Position numbers and translations under genes: made by a program. Below the pieces are notes generated by a model. It did no database searches, was not told where the DNA came from, and saw only the letters and a list, made by a program, of their open reading frames with translations. From a virus, in IMG/VR virus record IMGVR_UViG_3300045612_000222, positions 1 to 20,204 of that record: DNA of 20,204 nucleotides. One strand, given 5' to 3'. Position 1 is the stretch's first letter. Each line of letters starts with the position of its first letter. This document shows positions 6,670 through 12,661 of the stretch, one piece after another.

Positions 6670-8172
6670 TTAATAACCTACATCGTCGTCTTCTACTGGA
6701 TCTAAATCATCTTTTCTAGTATTGAAAATATTTGTTTGGTAATCAGTATTATAAACTGGTTCAAGTTCTGCGAATTGCATTGCCATGGTAAGTGTAACTG
6801 GTTGTCCTTCGTCATATGCAGACCATGCACCCTCGGGAGCATAATTTACACTAAAACTCGTAAGAGCACATACTTTAAATTTATTTAATCCAGAAATTGA
6901 TTTATTTCCTGTTGTTTTGTATTTTAATTTAAATACATTTGGAGTTCCAAGAAAATATGATGCTTGGCCTGCCTGTCCTCCTTGGTCGGTTATTTTTCTT
7001 GGGGCCATACCTTGTTTGAAAAAACGAATAATTCTTTTTACATTTCTTGCTTCTTCTTTACTTCTTGGACTCATACGATATGCAAATGAAAATTGACGAA
7101 GAGAAGGAGCATTGAATAAAAGTTCCAAGTTTGAGTTTGGAATAATACCAAATCCTCTTGCAAGAATACTTTCTGGAGATGTTTCAAATCCTGCTATTTT
7201 AAGAATTTGTGAAGTTAATCCAGCAGAAAGGTCGCCTTTTGCTCCATCAGAAGCTGCTGCAGCTCTAAATACATCTGCATAAATTGCACCAGCTATAGCA
7301 GTTTTAGCTGCTTGTAATGGTCCAAAAGGATTTTGACCTTTTGTTGCTATGTCAAGAGCAGTAGCAATAGTACCAGTACCTAAAGCAATAGCTAAATTTG
7401 TTCTCATATCGTTCATTGCTTTTCCAATTGCAGTTGCGGATAAATTATTCATTTGATCGTCACCCCAAGAAACGTTGTTTCCATCTGATACTCCATTTGG
7501 AATTGGTAAAATTACCATTCCGATACGATCTGATAATGGACTTGTTCTTTGTAATCCTGATTGAAGTATTTGGTTTGGATTTTTTAATAATGCATCTACA
7601 CCTGTTGGTTTATATCTAAATTGTTGTATTTCTAATCTATCCTGTTTTGATGTAATCATATCCATTGGATATATAAGTAATTTTGATTCACTAAATAATC
7701 TCTTTTCGTTTTTGTCTTCAAATTTATTTCCAGAAACATCAAAAGGAGTTAATGCTCCAATGGGATCAGATACTGCGTTTAGTATACTCAAACTTATTGG
7801 TATAACACCTTGTGGTCCAGTTGGAACTATTGTTCCTCCTACACCTATGTCTTGGGATCCTGCATTATTCACTACAAATCCAGGAAGAACTCCGGTGCCA
7901 GTAGTTTTTTTTATATCTTTAATTTTATCTTTTACTTTATCGTGAATTTTTTCTCTTTCGTTAGGATCATTTATTTCAGACAAAGGATCCCATACACCAT
8001 TTTTATATATTTCTGATTTTTTTGTTTGAACTCCGCCCACATTAACTATAAGATATAATTTGGTATCTCCGTTGATCGGATCATAAGTAAGTTCTATTTT
8101 TCTATCTCCAGGTGAAGGTAGAATTGTTGCAGGTGCTGGGTGGAAATTTGAGTTTACTATTTTTTCAGCCAT
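6670..8172 (-). CDS. gp48: gp48-like baseplate tail-tube cap
   Basis: A 500-residue protein whose C-terminal half has the gp48/gp54 tube-junction features: LELLFNAPSLRQFSFAYRMSPRS, an arginine-rich RNVKRIIRFFKQGM helix, a PNVFKLKY strand, and ALTSFSVNYAPEGAWSAYDEGQPVTLTMAMQFAELEPVY near the end, with its recognisable SVNYAPEG and FAELEPVY motifs. T4 gp48 sits on the hub and starts the tail tube. It is longer than T4 gp48 (364): the N-terminal 200 residues are low-complexity and glycine/proline-rich, and residues 255-310 hold an alanine-rich helical stretch. The stop of the preceding gene abuts its start. Confidence 0.78.
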   Translation of the reverse strand: MAEKIVNSNFHPAPATILPSPGDRKIELTYDPINGDTKLYLIVNVGGVQTKKSEIYKNGVWDPLSEINDPNEREKIHDKVKDKIKDIKKTTGTGVLPGFVVNNAGSQDIGVGGTIVPTGPQGVIPISLSILNAVSDPIGALTPFDVSGNKFEDKNEKRLFSESKLLIYPMDMITSKQDRLEIQQFRYKPTGVDALLKNPNQILQSGLQRTSPLSDRIGMVILPIPNGVSDGNNVSWGDDQMNNLSATAIGKAMNDMRTNLAIALGTGTIATALDIATKGQNPFGPLQAAKTAIAGAIYADVFRAAAASDGAKGDLSAGLTSQILKIAGFETSPESILARGFGIIPNSNLELLFNAPSLRQFSFAYRMSPRSKEEARNVKRIIRFFKQGMAPRKITDQGGQAGQASYFLGTPNVFKLKYKTTGNKSISGLNKFKVCALTSFSVNYAPEGAWSAYDEGQPVTLTMAMQFAELEPVYNTDYQTNIFNTRKDDLDPVEDDDVGY

Positions 8173-8688
8173 TTATGGTGCCGATAAATTATCTGGGTAA
8201 TCCCAAACTTTGGATTTAAATACTGGTTGTCCTCTTTTATCTACAAATCTTTCGGTTGGAAGTAGAGATACTTCTCTCCATTCATTTTTAGGAACTTTGA
8301 AAAAATCACTACTTACACCCGAAAACAAATAATTATGTAATGTTTTTCTTGGTGCATTTACATTTCCTGCTTTATTTATGTAAGAATTTGCAATTCCTCC
8401 ACGATATTGTGGATTTAGGTAATGAAGATTGGAACCAAGAAATTTTCCTTCTCTTGGATTTACATCAATAATATATGCTAGTGGTTGCCTATCCCAAAAT
8501 TGATATTTTTGTGGATATTTTGCAGAATACATAAAAAATACTAAATCGCCAGGAATGATAAAATAAGTATCAATTTCACTTATATCATCGTCTTTATATT
8601 TTGAAAGTTCATTCATTAATGCATTTGTATACCAACTGGTGGAACGAAACTTTTTTCCTGCTTCTTTGATTATTTTATCGGCAATCAT
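8173..8688 (-). CDS. Conserved T4-like phage protein of unknown function (FLGxNLHYL motif)
   Basis: A 171-residue soluble protein. It has a PGDLVFFMYSAK strand pair, then FWDRQPLAYIIDVNPREGKFLG and the motif SNLHYLNPQYRGGI. I recall related proteins (D-PL...F-GxNLHYLPPxxR) in T4-like phages, unnamed and close to tail or head-completion genes, but no function. It overlaps gp4 by ATGA and abuts gp48, so a virion or assembly role is likely by context only. Confidence 0.7.
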   Translation of the reverse strand: MIADKIIKEAGKKFRSTSWYTNALMNELSKYKDDDISEIDTYFIIPGDLVFFMYSAKYPQKYQFWDRQPLAYIIDVNPREGKFLGSNLHYLNPQYRGGIANSYINKAGNVNAPRKTLHNYLFSGVSSDFFKVPKNEWREVSLLPTERFVDKRGQPVFKSKVWDYPDNLSAP

Positions 8689-9143
8689 ATTTGAATTCCC
8701 AAATCACGTTCGGTAAAAATACGGAATTCCCAATTTCTATCTGTACAATATTCACGACATGCTTTCCATTTTGCTTGATTAATTGCCCAGTTTTTGACGG
8801 CATAAGCCCAAGATTTTGTTCTTTTTTCTGGACTTTTTTGTGGTTCTTTTAAATCTTTTGCTGGTTTGATTTCTATAACTACTATTCTTATATTATTATC
8901 TTTATCTTTGTATTTGAGTTTCATATCTGGAAAATATCTGTGAACTTTTTTGTCTATTGGTGATACATAAGGAATCCAAAATTCTTCACTTTGATATGAA
9001 ATTACATTTTCTGTTAAATCACAATATTCAAACATTTTGAGTTCATAAGAACTACGATATATAATATTTGTTGGGTCTCCATTATATTTTTCCGGATGTT
9101 TTGGTTTAAATTTTCCTTGTTTGTAGTTCTTATTTATAGACAT
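8685..9143 (-). CDS. gp4: gp4 head completion protein (PD-(D/E)XK fold)
   Basis: A 152-residue match to T4 gp4 (150 residues), needed to finish heads before tail joining. Shared blocks include KYNGDPTNIIYRSSYELKMF, comparable to T4 KYRGDPKKITYRSNWEKFFF; RYFPDMKL, matching T4 RYFMDIWM; VVIEIKPAK, matching T4 FIEIKPKK; and KWKACREYC...EFRIFTE near the end. The E...D...ExK arrangement (Glu34, Asp73, Glu91, Lys93) is that of a TnsA-like restriction-nuclease fold, so nuclease activity is possible. It is the first gene of the leftward block, with a candidate late promoter 23 bases before its ATG. Confidence 0.9.
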   Translation of the reverse strand: MSINKNYKQGKFKPKHPEKYNGDPTNIIYRSSYELKMFEYCDLTENVISYQSEEFWIPYVSPIDKKVHRYFPDMKLKYKDKDNNIRIVVIEIKPAKDLKEPQKSPEKRTKSWAYAVKNWAINQAKWKACREYCTDRNWEFRIFTERDLGIQI

Positions 9144-9166
9144 ACATAATATAGGGATTTATATGT

Positions 9167-9174
9167 GTATTTAG
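9167..9174 (-). promoter_or_regulatory. Candidate late promoter motif CTAAATAC for the gp4 operon
   Basis: On the minus strand CTAAATAC reads from 9174 to 9167, 23 bases before the gp4 ATG. It abuts the first base of the rightward gene at 9175. Between them a second AT-rich box, TATAAAT (9163-9157, minus), is too near the start to be the better candidate. I see no convincing promoter for the rightward gene in this 31-base gap. Confidence 0.5.
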
Positions 9175-9879
9175 ATGTCTAATAAAATTGGTAGACTTCG
9201 GGTTAGTATTCCTGAGGTTCAAAGCATATTAGGACCTCTTTCGGTAACTAGTCATTTTAAAGTTTCTTTACTTTTGGGTGGTCCAGATGAGTTATTTTCT
9301 CATTTAAATAAATGTAATTTATTGGGTGCAGATAAGCAAGAAAAATATGATTTTCTTTGTGCGGAAGCAACACTTCCTGGTTCAACTTTTGATATGGCTG
9401 AAGAGTCTGGAAGTCGTCAAGGAATTATAGAAAGATTCCCAATTCGTAGAATTTATAGTGATTTTAATCTTACTTTTTACGTGGATGACAAATATGATGT
9501 GATTCGTTTATTTGAAGAATGGATGAATTATATAGATCCACTTTTTTCTCAGAGTTTAAAATATGATGGTAGTCCTCAGGGACAAGGTAAAGATTTATTT
9601 AAAGAACCGCAGAACTTTTTTAGATTTAGTTATCCGAACACTTATAAAAAAAATATTGCAATTACAAAATTTGAAAGAAATTTTCTTAAAAATCCAAATA
9701 AAAAAGCAACAAGTTCAAATATCACTAATCAACCAACAATGACTTATTATTTTGTAGAAGCATTTCCCACAAATTTAACTGCACTTCCATTATCTTATGA
9801 AGGAAGCACTATAACCAAAACTACAATTAATTTTAGTTATACTCGTTATACTGTAGATAAAAATCTTGGTAAACCCTAA
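9175..9879 (+). CDS. Tail-tube family protein (gp19/gp54-like)
   Basis: A 234-residue protein of the T4 gp19-type tail-tube family. Recognisable stretches are ATLPGSTFDMAEESGSRQGI followed by ERFPIRRIYSDFNLTFYVD (tube beta-sandwich strands), then KYDVIRLFEEWMNYIDPL, the typical helix of this family, and VEAFPTNLTALPLSYEG with its P-x-x-L-x-x-xPLSY motif. It could be a tube subunit paralogue or the gp54-type tube initiator. Its location among baseplate genes, not beside a sheath gene, favours the initiator role. Transcribed divergently from gp4. Confidence 0.72.
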   Translation: MSNKIGRLRVSIPEVQSILGPLSVTSHFKVSLLLGGPDELFSHLNKCNLLGADKQEKYDFLCAEATLPGSTFDMAEESGSRQGIIERFPIRRIYSDFNLTFYVDDKYDVIRLFEEWMNYIDPLFSQSLKYDGSPQGQGKDLFKEPQNFFRFSYPNTYKKNIAITKFERNFLKNPNKKATSSNITNQPTMTYYFVEAFPTNLTALPLSYEGSTITKTTINFSYTRYTVDKNLGKP

Positions 9880-9883
9880 ATAC
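9876..9883 (+). promoter_or_regulatory. Candidate late promoter motif CTAAATAC before gp26
   Basis: CTAAATAC overlaps the stop of the tail-tube gene and ends 24 bases before the gp26 ATG at 9908. It is identical over 8 bases to the motif before gp4 and differs in the last base from the one at 803-810. The 28-base gap holds no other promoter-like element. Confidence 0.5.
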
Positions 9884-9907
9884 TTACACTGAATTTAATT
9901 AACAAAA

Positions 9908-10636
9908 ATGACTTTGCCTAAAATTTCCACACCTCAATATGAGTTAGAATTACCTTCAACTGGAAAAACAATTAAGTATCGTCCATTTCTTGTAAAGGAG
10001 GAAAAAATATTACTTCTTGCTCTTGAAAGTAAAGATACTAAACAAATTACCATAGCAATTAAGTCTGTACTTAAAGAATGTATTCTAAGTAGGGGTATAA
10101 AAGTAGAAGAACTTCCCACATTTGATATTGAATACATTTTTCTAAATATTCGTGGAAAATCAGTTGGTGAAAGTGTTGATTTAATTGTAACTTGTAGTGA
10201 TGATGGTGTAACTGACGTTCCTGTGAAAATTTATATTGATGAAATAAAAGTACAAAAAAATGAAAATCATAAATCTGATATAGATTTGGGTGAAGGTTTA
10301 ACTTTAAGAATGAAATATCCATCATTAAATGAATTCATTAAATCTAATTTTGATTTTAGTGAAGAAAAAACAATTTCAAATATTGATGAATCTTTTGAAA
10401 TTATTGCATCTTGTATAGATATAGTATTCAATCAAGAGGATAGTTGGGCAGCAGCAGATTGTACAAAAAAAGAATTAAAAGAATGGATTGAAACGATGAA
10501 TACAAATCAATTTAAAATGATTGAAAATTTCTTTGAGACGATGCCTAAACTTTCTCATACTATTAAAGTTAAAAATCCAAAAACAGAAGTAGAAAATGAA
10601 GTGACGTTGGAGGGTTTAACCAGTTTTTTCGGTTAA
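9908..10636 (+). CDS. gp26: gp26-like baseplate hub / tail assembly protein
   Basis: A 242-residue member of the T4 baseplate gp26 family (Pfam T4_baseplate as I recall it). The N-terminus ISTPQYELELPSTGK then IKYRPFLVKEEKILL and the segment LPTFDIEYIFLNIRGKSVGE are the recognisable blocks; the middle has a LRMKYPSLNEF motif and the end is acidic with helices. In T4 gp26 helps hub assembly and is not a major virion part. Its last codons contain a slippery sequence that would connect it to the downstream -1 frame, giving a longer form of 302 residues. Confidence 0.8.
   Translation: MTLPKISTPQYELELPSTGKTIKYRPFLVKEEKILLLALESKDTKQITIAIKSVLKECILSRGIKVEELPTFDIEYIFLNIRGKSVGESVDLIVTCSDDGVTDVPVKIYIDEIKVQKNENHKSDIDLGEGLTLRMKYPSLNEFIKSNFDFSEEKTISNIDESFEIIASCIDIVFNQEDSWAAADCTKKELKEWIETMNTNQFKMIENFFETMPKLSHTIKVKNPKTEVENEVTLEGLTSFFG
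10624..10630 (+). promoter_or_regulatory. Candidate programmed -1 frameshift site T_TTT_TTC
   Basis: The gp26 codons AGT TTT TTC GGT TAA place a canonical X_XXY_YYZ heptamer (T_TTT_TTC) two codons before the stop, in the correct phase. After a -1 slip reading continues CGG TTA ATT ATG into the next ORF with no stop until 10813. The -1 frame is open from 10600. Both tRNAs can re-pair (UUU to UUU; UUC to UUU). The exact arrangement resembles the lambda G/GT tail chaperone site. No strong downstream pseudoknot was found by eye. Confidence 0.6.
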
Positions 10637-10638
10637 TT

Positions 10639-10815
10639 ATGGCTCATATGGATTTGGAGTCATATTTTAAACTTAATTTCTCATTAATGCAGTATCATAA
10701 ATATTCACTAACAGAAATAGAAAATATGATGCCTTGGGAAAGAGACATTTATGTTACATTATTACAACAACATATAGAAGAAGAAAACCTGAAACAACAA
10801 TCAAATGGCAATTAG
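10639..10815 (+). CDS. Small ORF, likely frameshift extension of gp26
   Basis: A 58-codon ORF in the -1 frame relative to gp26. The product has YFKLNFSLMQYHKYSLTEIE and a MMPWERDIYVTLLQQHIEEE block. I recall this Y-H-K-x-S-L-x-E-I-E-x-M-P-x-E-R-D-I-Y pattern in small proteins next to gp26 in T4-like phages, and the P-W-E-R-x-x-x element recalls the T part of tail assembly chaperones. The ATG at 10639 has no Shine-Dalgarno near it, so it is made either by -1 frameshifting or by reinitiation two bases after the gp26 stop. It overlaps the next gene by 11 bases. Confidence 0.75.
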   Translation: MAHMDLESYFKLNFSLMQYHKYSLTEIENMMPWERDIYVTLLQQHIEEENLKQQSNGN

Positions 10816-12661
10816 TTCTGCTATCAGACCAGAAGTTATTACTAATAAAAGAAATTTAAATCCTATAAAGGCACAAAATTTTATTTCTGGTAAAACTTCT
10901 TCTGATGTGAGAACATTTGGATCAGCAGCGAATAAAATAGTTAAATTTCAAAGAGCAGGTGTACAACCATCATCAGTAGATATTAATAGTATTATAAAAA
11001 CATTATCAACGGGAATAGTTAATAATTATAATAATCAAGCACAAACAATCAATAATTCAGTTACAAATATAATTAATAAAACTATTGGTAATTTATCAAA
11101 AGATTATCAAGATAAAATTAAAAAAGTAGATGAGGCAAAACCAACTGGTGTTCTTCAAAAAGTTTTGGGTCTTTATAAAGATGTAATTAATTTTATACAG
11201 TTTTTTGGAAGAAGAAAATTTGTAGATGGGTTGCGAGATAATCTAAAAGCACTTCAAACCTCTTTTAGTGAAAGTTTTGAAGTTGCAAAATTAATTCGTC
11301 AGGTTATAATTAAAATTGTAAAACAATTATCTAATTTACCAAAAGCTTCACCATCAGGTGGTGGTGGTATCAATCTTGATGTTGATGTTCCTGGAAATAA
11401 ATTAAAAGGTAGTAATACACCTCTTAATAGAAGAATGAGAGGAGGAATGGGTAAGGGTAAGATGCTTGCTCTTGGTGCCGGTGCTCTTGGATTAGGTGTT
11501 GCTGGTGCTGCTGCAACAAATGCTCTTTCCGATAGTGATGCAATACAACCAAAAAGTTCTACACCAGAAATACCAGAAAACATAGTTGATAGTTTAAGTG
11601 TTATTATTAATAGATTTGCATCTGCGATTGATAGATTAATTAAAGGTAGTTCTGATAAAAAATCATCTGGTTCTTCTGCTAGTTCATCTAGAGGTGCTTC
11701 TAGTGCTTCACCTGGTGCTTCACCTGGTGCTCCGGGAGACCCAGGTGAAACACCAAGTTCTCCAGTAGTCAGTTCTGCGCCTGTAGATGAAAAACTTGCT
11801 GCATATACTTCTGTTTTGGAAGGAACTGCAGGTCAAAATGCTGCAGATGCAATGCAAGTCATGTTGAATCGTGCTGTACAAAATCATGGAAAATTTGGTG
11901 GACTTGGAGAACAAGTTATGGCTGAAGGACAATTTACTCCAATGGCAGCAGCAATTTATGGGACTTCTGGAGACCCTGCTGCAAATAGAGCATATGGTCA
12001 TATTGCTCCAATGCTAGGCAAAACTCCAGCAGAAAGGAAAGCAAAGTTAAGACAGATTGTAGAAACAGAAGGAATGAAAGGATTAGATAAACTATACAAT
12101 AAAAAATTTGCAGGAGAGGCCAATAAAGTGCTTGCAGATTTTAAATCTGGGGGACCATTATCACGAAATGCAGCGCAAGGAGTAAAGGGAAGAGTATACT
12201 TTAAGGGCCAAACTGATCTCCACAATATGAAACCAGGGGATTTTTATAGATACACTGGTGGAAATTACTTTCATACCCTGAATCCAGAAGAAATTAAAGG
12301 AAAAATTGGGACATTACAACAAATTAATCCTGCAACAGTAACACCACAAACTACACAAGCAGTAGCACAACAACGACAACAACAAATTGCACAAGTTTCA
12401 CAAGCAGTAGCACAACAACGACAACAACAAATTGCACAAGTTTCACAACCAGTACAAACACAACCTCAAGTAAATTATATTCCTATTGATATGAGTGGTG
12501 GAGGAAAACAGACACAACAATCATCATCATCTGGTGAAGGTATAAGTGCCCCACCACCAACATCACAGAGTGGGCCTACAGTTCCATTTTTGTCTTCATC
12601 AAATTCAGATAATTTTTTAGTTCTTTATTCAAGAATGATTTATAATTTGGTGGATGGGTGA
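10805..12661 (+). CDS. Tail protein with SleB-like cell wall hydrolase domain
   Basis: A 618-residue multi-part protein. Residues 1-180 are mostly helical with a polar N/Q-rich stretch. Residues 219-241 form a glycine/alanine-rich hydrophobic segment (membrane-like). Residues 281-326 are a Ser/Pro/Gly collagen-like linker. Residues 328-495 resemble the SleB/CwlJ cell wall hydrolase fold: VLEGTAGQNAADAM with E339 in the position of the catalytic glutamate, MLNRA (N355, R356), GQF (Q376-F377), and a late His in NYFH (H490). Then a Q-rich repeat and a terminal helix. It sits between the gp26 module and a second hydrolase protein, so it probably travels in the tail and opens peptidoglycan. The position after a chaperone also fits a tape-measure-like role. 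Confidence 0.75.
   Translation: MAISSAIRPEVITNKRNLNPIKAQNFISGKTSSDVRTFGSAANKIVKFQRAGVQPSSVDINSIIKTLSTGIVNNYNNQAQTINNSVTNIINKTIGNLSKDYQDKIKKVDEAKPTGVLQKVLGLYKDVINFIQFFGRRKFVDGLRDNLKALQTSFSESFEVAKLIRQVIIKIVKQLSNLPKASPSGGGGINLDVDVPGNKLKGSNTPLNRRMRGGMGKGKMLALGAGALGLGVAGAAATNALSDSDAIQPKSSTPEIPENIVDSLSVIINRFASAIDRLIKGSSDKKSSGSSASSSRGASSASPGASPGAPGDPGETPSSPVVSSAPVDEKLAAYTSVLEGTAGQNAADAMQVMLNRAVQNHGKFGGLGEQVMAEGQFTPMAAAIYGTSGDPAANRAYGHIAPMLGKTPAERKAKLRQIVETEGMKGLDKLYNKKFAGEANKVLADFKSGGPLSRNAAQGVKGRVYFKGQTDLHNMKPGDFYRYTGGNYFHTLNPEEIKGKIGTLQQINPATVTPQTTQAVAQQRQQQIAQVSQAVAQQRQQQIAQVSQPVQTQPQVNYIPIDMSGGGKQTQQSSSSGEGISAPPPTSQSGPTVPFLSSSNSDNFLVLYSRMIYNLVDG
11714..11754. repeat. GC-rich inverted repeat in the linker of the SleB-like gene
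   Basis: A 14-base arm at 11714-11727 (GGTGCTTCACCTGG) pairs with 11741-11754 (CCAGGTGAAACACC) with one mismatch around a 13-base loop. The arms overlap codons for a Ser/Pro/Gly linker and part of the short direct repeat TTCACCTGGTGC. It is the most GC-rich potential hairpin in an AT-rich region. There is no T-run, so it is not an intrinsic terminator. Confidence 0.65.
12356..12445 (+). repeat. Perfect 45-base tandem duplication (two copies)
   Basis: Two identical, adjacent 45-base units (12356-12400 and 12401-12445) encode QAVAQQRQQQIAQVS twice. A degenerate third start (QPVQTQPQV) follows. The copies do not differ even at silent positions, so the duplication is recent or maintained by slippage. 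It lies after the hydrolase domain in a glutamine-rich linker, where length change is harmless. Confidence 0.92.

Noticed and set aside
7265-7272. CTAAATAC on the plus strand inside gp48 (also CTAAATAT at 10142 and 15858)
   Set aside because: These are within genes and not followed by a start codon at about 22 bases, so they are taken as chance matches.
9131-9138. Exact T4 late box TATAAATA on the minus strand
   Set aside because: It falls after the gp4 ATG, inside the coding sequence, so it could not serve gp4; such a word is expected by chance in AT-rich DNA.
11299-12225. Several 75-94 codon minus-strand ORFs opposite the SleB-like gene
   Set aside because: They overlap a clear coding domain on the plus strand and have low-complexity, unlikely protein sequences.
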